This document shows positions 33,551-42,840 of a stretch of DNA of 64,000 nucleotides, in pieces. Position 1 is the first letter of the stretch; every line of letters begins with the position of its first letter. The position numbers and the translations under genes are program-made. The notes under the pieces were generated by a model that had not been told where the DNA came from, did no database searches, and saw nothing but the letters and a program-made list of their open reading frames with translations. The DNA lies in assembly GCA_902539295.1 (NCBI GenBank), contig CACBIM010000005.1:1-64000 (forward strand), written 5' to 3'. This stretch comes from an uncultured SAR116 cluster alpha proteobacterium. Its GTDB lineage: Bacteria; Pseudomonadota; Alphaproteobacteria; Puniceispirillales; GCA-002684695.

Positions 33551-35386
33551 ATGATAATTCTAGATAATCTAAAATATAATACAAAATCAAGTGAAGAAAA
33601 AATCTTTTGGAATGGCTATTCTAAAGATTATCCTAATGATTATATTTTATCAATAATTGACAATAATGCCGAAGACTTAAGAAAAAAACTTTTAATAATT
33701 ACTGATAAATTTTTTGAGATCATTTCAGATGATCCATTTCAAGATAAAAAAGACCTTTTGATTAGTCAAATGAGTTTATTTGTAGAAAGAAATATATACA
33801 AAGAAGATTCATTTTTAAATGCATTAAAAATACTAGCACTGAGTGAAATAATTGAAAAGAGGAGCATAAAAAAAATTACTTATGTTGGAACTAATAAAGA
33901 TATTGCAAGTTCCATCAAATGTCTTTCAAAAAAAAAAAAAATAATTTTCAAATGGAAAAACAGAACAAAAATTAGTCTCAACATAAAAAGTATTCTTAAC
34001 ATCTTTTCAAATAATTATCTTCCTGCATTTGCATTAATTTTTTTATTTATTTTTAGATATATTTTTTTACATTTAAAAACTGGGTTTAAATCAAAGCAAG
34101 TACAGTATAATATTTCATTTTTTTCATATTTTTTTAATATTAAACTATGTAAAATCAATGAAGGTAAGTTTTATTCAGAACAATGGAAATTATTTCCGAA
34201 AATTTTCAATGATAAAGGTATAAAACTAAATTGGTTTCATCTTTTTGTTAAAAGCTCTAAAGTCAGAAATACAATATTTGCAAGTAGCTATATTAATATA
34301 TTAAACAGAAAAAATACTAACTCTGAAATGCATAGCTTGCTTGAGGCTAATATAAATAAAATAATAATTTTTAAGGTAATAAAACACTTTTTAAAAATTT
34401 TAATTTTTAAAAGACATAACATCAAAACATGTTCAGAAAAATTTATTAATGATGAACACGAATATTTATGGATACTTTTTAAAAGGGGCTGGGAAAAATC
34501 AAATTTAGGAACAATATTGGTTAACAATCTTTTTTATATATATTTTTTTGAAGATTTATTAAAGAACGCACCACAACAAAAAATTGGTTTTTATTTGCTA
34601 GAGAATAAAGGTTGGGAAAGAGCTCTAATTTTTTTTTGGAGAAAATATAATCATGGAAAACTAATTGGGGTTCAACACTCTACTTTAAACTTTTGGTTTA
34701 TGTCTTATTTTGACAATCCAAAAAATTCTTTGAAATCTTCATTTAATAAACTTCCAAAGCCGGATATTATTGCAATAAATGGCCAGCATGCATTGCAAAT
34801 TCTTAAAAATGCAAATCAAAAAAATGATTTATTTAGAAAATCTGAAGCTATAAGATATCAATATTTATTGGAACTAAAAAAAAGAAAAAAACAAAATATT
34901 AAGGTAAAGAATGAAAACAACATATTAATTTTGGGAGATATAATTCAGACAAACACAGAGAGAATGCTTGATATTATTCTGCCAGTAATTAAAGAAGAAA
35001 ATTCAAATTATAAAGTTATATTTAAAGCGCATCCTCAGAATAAAATTCGTTTGGATAATAAGTTTAACTCCTTTGTAACTGTTTCTGAAAGTGATTTGTA
35101 TGAACTTATTCTTGAAACTAATTTAGTCATTTGTTCTGGTAACACTTCATCTGCTTTGGAGTGTAACTATATTGGATTAAATGTTATATCTTATTTAGAT
35201 AATCATAACCTTAACTCAAGTCCACTAAGAGGAAATAAAAACGTACATTTTTTTAGTAATAAGGAAGATTTTATTGAAATCTTAAGAAAAAAAGTATTTA
35301 ACTCAATAAATGAAAAAAGTGAAAAAAACTTCTTTTGGCTTAATAGCAACATGAATCTTTGGAAAAAAATTTTAAGTGATGAATGA
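33551..35386 (+). CDS. GT-B transferase with HP and S/T motifs, probably CMP-ulosonate dependent
   Basis: A 611-residue protein. Near the C-terminus it has FKAHPQNK (His494-Pro495) and CSGNTSSALE (Ser529 to Ser534). An HP motif and an S-T-S motif in this order are hallmarks of CMP-sugar-dependent GT-B enzymes (bacterial sialyltransferases and KpsC/KpsS-type Kdo transferases). A hydrophobic segment around residues 155-178 could insert in the membrane. It resembles large uncharacterised surface-carbohydrate proteins. Being 6 bases behind the KdsB homologue, it most likely transfers that CMP-sugar. The N-terminal 150 residues are not recognised. Confidence 0.65.
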   Translation: MIILDNLKYNTKSSEEKIFWNGYSKDYPNDYILSIIDNNAEDLRKKLLIITDKFFEIISDDPFQDKKDLLISQMSLFVERNIYKEDSFLNALKILALSEIIEKRSIKKITYVGTNKDIASSIKCLSKKKKIIFKWKNRTKISLNIKSILNIFSNNYLPAFALIFLFIFRYIFLHLKTGFKSKQVQYNISFFSYFFNIKLCKINEGKFYSEQWKLFPKIFNDKGIKLNWFHLFVKSSKVRNTIFASSYINILNRKNTNSEMHSLLEANINKIIIFKVIKHFLKILIFKRHNIKTCSEKFINDEHEYLWILFKRGWEKSNLGTILVNNLFYIYFFEDLLKNAPQQKIGFYLLENKGWERALIFFWRKYNHGKLIGVQHSTLNFWFMSYFDNPKNSLKSSFNKLPKPDIIAINGQHALQILKNANQKNDLFRKSEAIRYQYLLELKKRKKQNIKVKNENNILILGDIIQTNTERMLDIILPVIKEENSNYKVIFKAHPQNKIRLDNKFNSFVTVSESDLYELILETNLVICSGNTSSALECNYIGLNVISYLDNHNLNSSPLRGNKNVHFFSNKEDFIEILRKKVFNSINEKSEKNFFWLNSNMNLWKKILSDE

Positions 35387-35394
35387 TTTAAATT

Positions 35395-36477
35395 ATGAGA
35401 AATATTTTCAAAAATAAAAATGTATTAATTACTGGCCATACGGGATTTAAAGGTACTTGGCTATCAATGTGGTTAAGAAGTATTGGAGCTAATGTAATCG
35501 GAGCAGCTCTCCAACCTGTGACAAATCCATCCCATTTTGAACTTCTTTCATTAGACGAATTAACCGACAGCAATATATTAGACTTAAGAGATCATGAGAA
35601 ATTAAATGAATTAGTAATTAAAAAAAAACCAGAATTTGTATTTCACTTAGCGGCACAACCACTCGTTGGTGAGGCATATGATAAACCTAGAGATACTTTT
35701 GAAATAAATGCTATAGGAACTCTAAATTTATTAGAATCATTGAAGAAATTAAATAATGAGTGTGTAGTAATAATTATAACAAGTGATAAGTGTTACGAAA
35801 ATGTAGAGTGGGTTTGGGGCTATAGGGAAACTGATAGGTTAGGTGGATCGGATCCATATAGCGCCTCAAAAGCAGCAGCTGAAATAATAATTAAATCTTA
35901 CATTGTGTCTTATTTTCCAAAAGATGGGAACATAAAAATTGGGATAGGAAGAGCTGGAAATGTTATTGGTGGCGGAGACTGGTCTGAAAAAAGAATAATA
36001 CCAGATGCAATCAGATCATGGTCACATAAAAGGCCTCTAATTTTAAAAAACCCTTCTTCTACAAGACCTTGGCAACATGTTCTTGAGCCATTAGGTGGAT
36101 ATTTGAGACTAGCTTATATACTCAAAATGGAAAACAAACTTCATGGAGAGGCCTTTAATTTTGGTCCAGCATCTAGTGAAAATTTTACTGTTCTTGAAGT
36201 AATAAGTGAAATGTCTAAAGATTGGGATAACGTAGAATGGGAAGTAAATAAAAGCAAAAAAGAATTTTCTGAATCAGGATTGCTTAAATTAAATTGTGAT
36301 AAAGCTTTATATCATTTAAATTGGAAGCCAATTTTGGAATTTTCAAAAACTATTAAATTAACTTCTGATTGGTATAAAGAATTTTATAATGGTTTTGATA
36401 TTTTGAAAACTACTGAAAGGCAAATTTCTGAGTATAATGAAATTTTTATGAAAAAATATAATTATGAAACAAGTTAG
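35395..36477 (+). CDS. rfbG: CDP-glucose 4,6-dehydratase
   Basis: A 360-residue extended SDR with TGHTGFKGTWLSMWL at residues 14-28, which is highly typical of RfbG/DdhB, plus ITSDKCYEN and the YSASK Tyr/Lys pair. RfbG converts CDP-glucose to CDP-4-keto-6-deoxyglucose. rfbF, making CDP-glucose, lies two genes downstream. The stop overlaps the start of the cupin gene by 14 bases (36464-36477). Confidence 0.9.
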   Translation: MRNIFKNKNVLITGHTGFKGTWLSMWLRSIGANVIGAALQPVTNPSHFELLSLDELTDSNILDLRDHEKLNELVIKKKPEFVFHLAAQPLVGEAYDKPRDTFEINAIGTLNLLESLKKLNNECVVIIITSDKCYENVEWVWGYRETDRLGGSDPYSASKAAAEIIIKSYIVSYFPKDGNIKIGIGRAGNVIGGGDWSEKRIIPDAIRSWSHKRPLILKNPSSTRPWQHVLEPLGGYLRLAYILKMENKLHGEAFNFGPASSENFTVLEVISEMSKDWDNVEWEVNKSKKEFSESGLLKLNCDKALYHLNWKPILEFSKTIKLTSDWYKEFYNGFDILKTTERQISEYNEIFMKKYNYETS

Positions 36478-36892
36478 TTTAAATGACATTAAAGTAATAG
36501 AATTAAACAAGATCTCTACAAACAAAAGTGGCGAAGTTATGCACTATATTAAAAGATCTGATATTGGATATATTGACTTTGGTGAAGTTTATTTTTCATG
36601 GATAAATTATGGAATGATTAAAGCATGGAAAAAGCATTTAAAAATGACTTTAAATCTAGTTGTTCCATATGGTTCAGTTAGGTTTGTTTTTTATCTGCCA
36701 GATGAAGACAAGTTTAGAATAGAAGAAATTGGCTATAAAAATTATAAAAGAATAGTTGTTCCGCCCGGAATATGGTTTGGTTTCAAGGGTATTGAAAATG
36801 AAAAAAATTTAGTTTCTAATTTTTCTGATGTCCAGCACAATCCAAATGAAGTGATGCAGGTTGATAAAAATAAATTTATATTTGATTGGTAG
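36464..36892 (+). CDS. Short RmlC-like cupin, CDP-deoxyhexose epimerase candidate
   Basis: A 142-residue cupin that resembles the RmlC family of sugar 3,5-epimerases but is shorter. It shows WINYGMIKAWKKHLKM where RmlC has the RGLHYQ catalytic His, and VVPPGIWFGFKG as the cupin core. His at the RmlC position may be replaced, so epimerase activity is uncertain; His in KKHLK is a possible substitute. Between rfbG and rfbF, the likely substrate is CDP-4-keto-6-deoxyglucose. Coupled to rfbG by a 14-base overlap. Confidence 0.7.
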   Translation: MKQVSLNDIKVIELNKISTNKSGEVMHYIKRSDIGYIDFGEVYFSWINYGMIKAWKKHLKMTLNLVVPYGSVRFVFYLPDEDKFRIEEIGYKNYKRIVVPPGIWFGFKGIENEKNLVSNFSDVQHNPNEVMQVDKNKFIFDW

Positions 36893-36898
36893 GCAATT

Positions 36899-37669
36899 AT
36901 GAAAGTTGTTATATTAGCTGGTGGTTTTGGATCTAGAATATCTGAATACACAGAGGCAATACCTAAACCAATGATTAAAATTGGCGATAAACCTATCTTA
37001 TATCATATTATGAATTATTATGCATCGTATGGGCATAATGAGTTTATAATTGCATTAGGATATAAATCAGAAATAATTAAAGACTATTTTTTAAATTATA
37101 AAGTTTTAAATTCAGACTTTACTATTAATATGTCTTCAGAGCAAATTACAGTTCATAATAAAAGTTCGATAGATTGGAAAATTACTTTAGTTGATACAGG
37201 CTCTAATGCGATGACTGGAGGGAGACTTATTAAATTAAAGAAATTTATTGGAAAACAAGATTTTATGCTTACATATGGCGATGGTCTATCGAATGTAGAT
37301 TTAAAAAAACTTTTAAAGTTCCATAAAAATCATAATAAAATGGTAACGGTTACTGCAGTAAGACCATCTGCCAGATTTGGTGAATTAAAAATTGTTAATG
37401 ATAAAGTTGAAAGGTTTGAAGAGAAGCCTCAAATTAGCGATGGCTGGATTAATGGTGGTTTTTTTATAATGAAATCAATATTTATTGATCTTATTAAAGA
37501 TGAAAAAACAATTTTAGAGAGAGCTCCATTAGAAAAAGTTGCTATTATGAACGAGTTAAATGCTTATAAGCACAATGATTTTTGGCATTGCATGGATACT
37601 AAAAGGGATAAAGATAGACTTGAAGAAATTTACTATAGTGGAAAAGTTCCTTGGATAATTAATGACTAA
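36899..37669 (+). CDS. rfbF: Glucose-1-phosphate cytidylyltransferase
   Basis: A 256-residue nucleotidyltransferase with the start VVILAGGFGSRISEYTEAIP (residues 3-22), diagnostic of RfbF, then LTYGDGLSNVD and CMDTKRD. It forms CDP-glucose from CTP and glucose 1-phosphate. The gene follows the cupin by 6 bases, and its stop overlaps the reductase gene by 8 bases. Confidence 0.9.
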   Translation: MKVVILAGGFGSRISEYTEAIPKPMIKIGDKPILYHIMNYYASYGHNEFIIALGYKSEIIKDYFLNYKVLNSDFTINMSSEQITVHNKSSIDWKITLVDTGSNAMTGGRLIKLKKFIGKQDFMLTYGDGLSNVDLKKLLKFHKNHNKMVTVTAVRPSARFGELKIVNDKVERFEEKPQISDGWINGGFFIMKSIFIDLIKDEKTILERAPLEKVAIMNELNAYKHNDFWHCMDTKRDKDRLEEIYYSGKVPWIIND

Positions 37670-38591
37670 TAATACTATACTGATAATTGGTGGTACAGGA
37701 TTTATAGGATATCACTTAGCTAAGAATTGTGTTCAGAGAAATTGGGAAGTGACATCATTATCACTAAATAAAAAAAAAAACGTAAGAAGAATTAATGGGG
37801 TAAAATATTTATTTTGTGATCTAACAAATGAAAAAAATATAAGTTTTCTTAAGCATAAAAACTATAACTATATTGTTAATCTAGTTGGTTACGTAAACCA
37901 TGCCAATTATTCAAAAGGTGGTAATAAGATTTTATTACAACATTTTGATATTCTAAGAAGTGTAGTTAATCAAATCAATAAAAAACATTTAAAGTGTTTT
38001 GTAAATATTGGTAGTAGCGATGAATATGGCAGTAAAAGCGCTCCTCAAAATGAAGATATGAGAGAACTACCCATCTCTCCTTATTCATTTGGTAAAACAG
38101 CATCTGCCCATTTTATTGAAATGCTTAACCGAACGGAAAACTTTCCAGGATGTAATTTAAGACTTTTTTTAACTTATGGATATAAACAAAATCCAGAAAG
38201 GTTTATACCACAAATAATTAAAGGATGCTTAAAAAATATGCCATTTGCTGTTTCAGAAGGAAATCAAATAAGAGATTTTTGTTATATTAGTGATATTGTT
38301 GAGGGTATTATGAAAGCCTTACAAAGTAATAAAGTCTATGGAAAAACTTATAATTTAGCCTCTGGAAAACCAATTAAGGTAAAAACTATAATCAAAAGTA
38401 TTACTAAAATTATTGGAAAGGGAAAACCAATTTTTGGTGGTCTAAAGTATAGAGTTGGTGAAAATATGGAGCTTTATGCGGATATATCAAAAATAAAAAG
38501 TGATTTGGATTGGGAGCCAAAAGTTACAATACATCAAGGTTTAAAACATACTATCAATTGGTATTTAAATAATGAACTACCCAAAAGTTAG
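37662..38591 (+). CDS. CDP-sugar reductase/epimerase (extended SDR, RfbJ-like)
   Basis: A 309-residue extended SDR: IGGTGFIGYHLA (9-20), NIGSSDEYG with the catalytic Ser, and the YSFGK pair. Being directly behind rfbG, the cupin and rfbF, it probably reduces CDP-4-keto-6-deoxyhexose at C4, as abequose or paratose synthases do, or epimerises it. As no E1-type 3-dehydratase with iron-sulfur motif is nearby, the product may be a CDP-6-deoxyhexose instead of a 3,6-dideoxy one. Both ends overlap neighbours (8 and 20 bases). Confidence 0.75.
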   Translation: MTNNTILIIGGTGFIGYHLAKNCVQRNWEVTSLSLNKKKNVRRINGVKYLFCDLTNEKNISFLKHKNYNYIVNLVGYVNHANYSKGGNKILLQHFDILRSVVNQINKKHLKCFVNIGSSDEYGSKSAPQNEDMRELPISPYSFGKTASAHFIEMLNRTENFPGCNLRLFLTYGYKQNPERFIPQIIKGCLKNMPFAVSEGNQIRDFCYISDIVEGIMKALQSNKVYGKTYNLASGKPIKVKTIIKSITKIIGKGKPIFGGLKYRVGENMELYADISKIKSDLDWEPKVTIHQGLKHTINWYLNNELPKS

Positions 38592-39504
38592 TATATTAAT
38601 GAATTGCTATAATGGTGAGAAATACCTGCGTCATGCAATTGAAAGTGTTTTGTTTCAGACCTATAAAAATTGGGAGATTATTTTTTGGGATAATAGGTCC
38701 ACTGATAATAGTGCATTTATACTTAAGTCTTATGAAGATAATCGCATAAAATATTATTTGGCTTCAAGTTTTTCAAAATTAGGAGCAGCAAGAAAAAAAG
38801 CATTTTCCAAAGCAAGTGGAGAATTAGTTGGTTTTCTTGATGTGGATGATATCTGGGAAAAAGAAAAACTTGAGAAGCAAGTCAAATATTTTAATGATCA
38901 AAAAATTGGAATAGTTATATCAAATGTTTATTTTTTTAACGAGTATAATAAGATAAAAATTTTTACAACTCCCCCACCATCCGGTTATGTTTTTAATGAG
39001 TTATTAGCAAATTATTATGTATGTTTGGTAAGTTTGTTGGTAAGAAAATCTTTTGTTGATCAATTGAAAATAGATTTTGATAGTGATTTTAATCATAATT
39101 CTGATTTTGATTTAGTGTTAAGATTAAGTAAAATCTGTAAATTACAGGTTTGTAACGAGGTGCTAGCAGGTTGGCGAGTTCATGGAAAAAATGATACTTT
39201 TAAATCGCCATATAGTTTTGTTGAAGAGACAGAAAGATGGATTAAAAAGCATTTAGAAACAAAAGTTTTAGATAACAAAAAAAATAGAAGTAGTATAAAA
39301 CATTTATTAAATAGAAATAACAGGCAAATTGCAATTTTTGAATTAATTAACGGAAATAGATTAAATTGTATTAATAAATTATTTAAATCAGGAAACTACT
39401 GTAGTCTTAAAAATATATTGGTTTTTTTAGTTGCGATTTTTCCAATTAAATCTAGTTTAATAAAAAAACTTTATTTGAAAAGAATTTCGAAAGGGTTGAT
39501 TTGA
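38572..39504 (+). CDS. Family 2 glycosyltransferase
   Basis: A 310-residue GT2 protein: VSILMNCYNGEKYLRHAIES (residues 6-25), then FWDNRSTDNS and the DXD-like FLDVDDIW motif. The acidic HNSDFDLVLRL segment fits the catalytic base region. It starts 20 bases inside the reductase gene, so it is coupled to the CDP-sugar genes and likely transfers the CDP-derived sugar, or another residue of the same repeat. The C-terminus has a hydrophobic stretch near residues 282-293. Confidence 0.82.
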   Translation: MNYPKVSILMNCYNGEKYLRHAIESVLFQTYKNWEIIFWDNRSTDNSAFILKSYEDNRIKYYLASSFSKLGAARKKAFSKASGELVGFLDVDDIWEKEKLEKQVKYFNDQKIGIVISNVYFFNEYNKIKIFTTPPPSGYVFNELLANYYVCLVSLLVRKSFVDQLKIDFDSDFNHNSDFDLVLRLSKICKLQVCNEVLAGWRVHGKNDTFKSPYSFVEETERWIKKHLETKVLDNKKNRSSIKHLLNRNNRQIAIFELINGNRLNCINKLFKSGNYCSLKNILVFLVAIFPIKSSLIKKLYLKRISKGLI

Positions 39505-39578
39505 ATACTTTAAAAATTTTCCAAACATTTTAGATTTCTTATTTAAATTTTAAAAATTAATTTTGTACTATCAATTAA

Positions 39579-39584
39579 TATAAT
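39579..39584 (+). promoter_or_regulatory. Candidate -10 element before 39590
   Basis: TATAAT at 39579-39584 ends 5 bases before the ATG at 39590, in an 85-base AT-rich gap. A convincing -35 at 17 bases is not visible. If used, the message would be leaderless. Confidence 0.3.
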
Positions 39585-39589
39585 TTTTT

Positions 39590-40441
39590 ATGAACAAAAA
39601 AATATTAATAACAGGTTCACAAGGTTTTATTGGCAAAAACTTGGTTTTGAGTTTAAAGCATAAATTTGATATTGAAGAGATTTCAAGAAAAACTGTATAT
39701 GATATTAATAATCTTCAAAGCTTTAGTGAAATGGAAAAAATTGATACTGTAATTCACTGTGCAGCGAGAACTTTTGTTCCAGACTCATTTGACAAAAAAT
39801 ATAGTTTTTATAAATTTAACATTTTAAGCACTCTAAATATTGCAGAGTTTTGTCTAAAAAAAAATGTAAATAAAATAATTTATTTAAATGCATATCCTTA
39901 CGGCAAACCTTTATCTTTGCCTGTGGATGAAAATCATCCATTAGAGCCACATTCTCCCTATAATACTTCTAAATTAATAGCTGAAGATTTATTATTTAAA
40001 TACTTAGATGGTGTAACAAGCGTAACTTCTTTAAGAGTATTTAATGTATATGGTAATTTTCAATCTAAACATTTTTTGATACCTACAATTATAAGTCAAG
40101 CACAAAATAATGGAAAAATTATTTTAAATGACTTAAGGCCTAAAAGAGACTTTTTATATATTAAAGATTTAATAAATTTGATTGAAAAAATAATTAATAC
40201 CAAATCTGCAAAAGGAATTTATAATGTTGGTTATGGCAAAAGCACTTCAATAAAAGAAATTTGTGAAGCTGTTGCAGTTTTGCTTAAAACAAATGTTGAA
40301 CTTATTTCTAAAAACAAAATAAGGCCTAATGAAGTGCTAGAATTATATTCGGACATATCAAAAGCAAAAAAAACTTTTAATTGGAAACCTAAATATAATA
40401 TAGTAAGAGGTTTAACTGATTACTTGAAAAATGGCCAATAA
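39590..40441 (+). CDS. NAD-dependent epimerase/dehydratase with altered active site
   Basis: A 283-residue extended SDR: TGSQGFIGKNLV at the N-terminus and the YNTSK Tyr/Lys pair. Where the family has S-S-x-x-VYG, this protein reads LNAYPYG, so the catalytic Ser/Thr is absent. It may be a weak or altered epimerase. It opens a separate unit with a GT4 and the polymerase-like gene and overlaps the GT4 gene by 11 bases. Confidence 0.72.
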   Translation: MNKKILITGSQGFIGKNLVLSLKHKFDIEEISRKTVYDINNLQSFSEMEKIDTVIHCAARTFVPDSFDKKYSFYKFNILSTLNIAEFCLKKNVNKIIYLNAYPYGKPLSLPVDENHPLEPHSPYNTSKLIAEDLLFKYLDGVTSVTSLRVFNVYGNFQSKHFLIPTIISQAQNNGKIILNDLRPKRDFLYIKDLINLIEKIINTKSAKGIYNVGYGKSTSIKEICEAVAVLLKTNVELISKNKIRPNEVLELYSDISKAKKTFNWKPKYNIVRGLTDYLKNGQ

Positions 40442-41519
40442 TAATAAAATCAGAGTTTTATTTGTCGGTCCAATTACTAAAAATCATGGGCAAGGGATAG
40501 TAACATACTTTACTTTAAAGATTCTAACTTCATATTTTTTAGTTGATCGGATAAATACCAATATACAAGACTTAAATTTTATTAAAAAAATTATATTTTC
40601 TTTGAAAATAATTTTTACAATTTTATTTAAAATTATATCATTGATGTTCCATAGAGAAGAAACAATAATCTATTTTACACCTTCAAGAAACTTTTTTAGT
40701 TCTATGAAAGATTTCATTCTTTTACTTGGTGCTTTGCTTTTAAAAAAAATAAATAAAAATATTTATTTAATTGGCCATTTACACGGATCTGACTTGATAA
40801 ATCTTTTTAAAAAAGGAATTTATGGAAAATTTCTCAAGATTTTATACAAAGAAAATATTGATAGACTTATTATAAATTCTGAAAGCCATAAAAAATTTTC
40901 ATTAGGCACAGAATTTAACAAATATAAAATAATTGATAATCCAATCGAAATCAGTACATCCACTAAGGACAAAATTAAAAATAAATTATTATATAGGGAA
41001 GGAAAAATAAAAATTTTGTTTATTTCGATACCGACTAAGCAAAAAGGATTAATGGAAAGTATAAAATTAGTAAAGAAAATTTTTAATAATGACGATTGGG
41101 TGATGAATGTAATTGGTTGGGATAAAAATATGTTCAACAAAATCTATCAAGATGAACAGAATATTGATGCAAAAACATTAAAAAAAATAAAATTTTTAGG
41201 CAGAGTAAATGATGATCATAAATTTGAGTTACTTTTAAAAAGCGACTTATTTATCTTGCTATCATATAAAGAAGCACAACCATTATCAGTTATTGAGGCA
41301 GGAATGTTTAAGTGTGGAATCATTCTAAGTGAAATTGAAATGTTGTTAGAGTTTAAAAAATTTCAAAGTGTTTTATTTAATAACCAAAAATTAACAAAAT
41401 CAAGAATTTTAAAAGTACTTAAGAGTAATTCAAGTTTGACAAAGACATCTAATGTTTTTTCGAGGTTGCATTCTTTAGATAGTTATAAAAAAAATATTAT
41501 TAATTCATTTATGTTTTGA
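40431..41519 (+). CDS. GT-B (GT4-like) glycosyltransferase
   Basis: A 362-residue glycosyltransferase: VLFVGPITKNHGQGIVTYF at the start, a hydrophobic segment around residues 60-72 and 90-105, and C-terminal EAQPLSVIEAGMF, the E-x7-E region of GT4 enzymes. A hydrophobic face may anchor it at the membrane. It overlaps the SDR gene by 11 bases and precedes the polymerase-like gene by 3 bases. Confidence 0.78.
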   Translation: MANNNKIRVLFVGPITKNHGQGIVTYFTLKILTSYFLVDRINTNIQDLNFIKKIIFSLKIIFTILFKIISLMFHREETIIYFTPSRNFFSSMKDFILLLGALLLKKINKNIYLIGHLHGSDLINLFKKGIYGKFLKILYKENIDRLIINSESHKKFSLGTEFNKYKIIDNPIEISTSTKDKIKNKLLYREGKIKILFISIPTKQKGLMESIKLVKKIFNNDDWVMNVIGWDKNMFNKIYQDEQNIDAKTLKKIKFLGRVNDDHKFELLLKSDLFILLSYKEAQPLSVIEAGMFKCGIILSEIEMLLEFKKFQSVLFNNQKLTKSRILKVLKSNSSLTKTSNVFSRLHSLDSYKKNIINSFMF

Positions 41520-41522
41520 GTT

Positions 41523-42761
41523 ATGCAACTAAAGGTCAATTATAGTTCAATAAAAAAATTTTTTGAAATTATAATTATATATTTTTGTTTGTTTCCATAT
41601 GTTTCTTTTGGATTAAACAGAATGGATTCTCAACCATGGGCATTAATATTAGTTTCAGTATATATATTGTTCAATTTAAAATTTGAAAAAAGAAATATTT
41701 TTATTCTTTGGCTAGTATCTATATTTGTCATCATTTGTTCAATCTTATATGTTCAAAATGATGTACATTTAAGGGAATTTATTAGAGCGGTTTCTAATTA
41801 TTCAATTGTTTTTTTTATTTGGTTATTTTCTATAATTATTAATAGAAAATATAATCCAGTCAAACATTATATTATTTCTAGTTGGATATATATATCTTAT
41901 GCAATAATTCAATTGAGTGGTCTAAGATTTCTTGATTGGATGTCTCCCAACAGAACCTCTTTAGACAGGGGTGTAACAAGTTTTGCGGCTGAACCAACTT
42001 TCTTTGCTATAATATTATTTTTTATTTCTTGGCTTATATTTAATGGTATTTCAAAAATAAATTGTAATAATACAAATAAGTTTTCTACATATAGAATTGG
42101 CTTTTCAACGATTGTAATTAATCTGTTTATGATAATATTTGTTGCAAAGTCTGCAACTGTAATTCTGCTTCTATTAGTAGTTGGAATTTCTACATTCATA
42201 TTATTCATAAGTAAAAAAACTTTATACTTTCTTTCAGTTTTTGTTCTTTCAGCTTCTTTATTTCTATATTTAAATTTAAAACCAAACTTCTTATTCAAAG
42301 ATGGTCTAGAACAAACAAGGCCAATAAAGATAGCTAAATTAATGTCTGAGTTAGATTTACAAACTTTACACCGGATTATATATAATGATGAGAGTATAAA
42401 TGGAAGAGTAGCTCAGGTTGCAATTCCGTATATTGGAATAATAAAAAATTATGGGGTACCAGGTGGTTATTTTACATTTGAAAAAATTTCAAACAAAATT
42501 GTTCAGCCAGATAACTTCTTTTATTCAAGGTTTGGAAGGACCCACAAAATACAATCATTCATTGGTGTTTTTGTATATGAGTTGGGAGCATTAGGAGTAA
42601 TTCTCCTATCTTTTATGGCTTTTAGTTTGAAACGAGAATTTAATTGGAAATGGCGAGAAATATTTATACTTTTTATTTCACTTATTCCAAGTGTTCCTTT
42701 AGGTATGGGCTTAGTACCATTATTGTTTGGAAGTAAAATAATTTCAAAACATAGTAATTAA
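41523..42761 (+). CDS. O-antigen polymerase-like (Wzy) integral membrane protein
   Basis: A 412-residue protein with about ten hydrophobic spans, for example near residues 14-32, 40-52, 57-75, 95-112, 155-175, 195-215 and 235-255, and a large polar loop before the last two spans. Topology fits Wzy-type polymerases that join repeat units in the periplasm. Conservation in this family is poor, so the call rests on topology and on neighbouring transferase genes. The final gene of its unit; a 79-base gap follows. Confidence 0.65.
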   Translation: MQLKVNYSSIKKFFEIIIIYFCLFPYVSFGLNRMDSQPWALILVSVYILFNLKFEKRNIFILWLVSIFVIICSILYVQNDVHLREFIRAVSNYSIVFFIWLFSIIINRKYNPVKHYIISSWIYISYAIIQLSGLRFLDWMSPNRTSLDRGVTSFAAEPTFFAIILFFISWLIFNGISKINCNNTNKFSTYRIGFSTIVINLFMIIFVAKSATVILLLLVVGISTFILFISKKTLYFLSVFVLSASLFLYLNLKPNFLFKDGLEQTRPIKIAKLMSELDLQTLHRIIYNDESINGRVAQVAIPYIGIIKNYGVPGGYFTFEKISNKIVQPDNFFYSRFGRTHKIQSFIGVFVYELGALGVILLSFMAFSLKREFNWKWREIFILFISLIPSVPLGMGLVPLLFGSKIISKHSN

Positions 42762-42840
42762 TAATATTATATTTAGTTATAGATTTAGAAAAAAAAATGG
42801 ATTATTGATATGATTATTTTTATGTATTAAATTAATCTTT

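Noticed and set aside
40820..41140. 106-residue minus-strand open frame
   Set aside because: Antisense to the GT4 gene at 40431-41519; hydrophobicity comes from AT-rich codons.
41909..42298. 129-residue minus-strand open frame
   Set aside because: Antisense shadow of the polymerase-like membrane protein; no own motif.
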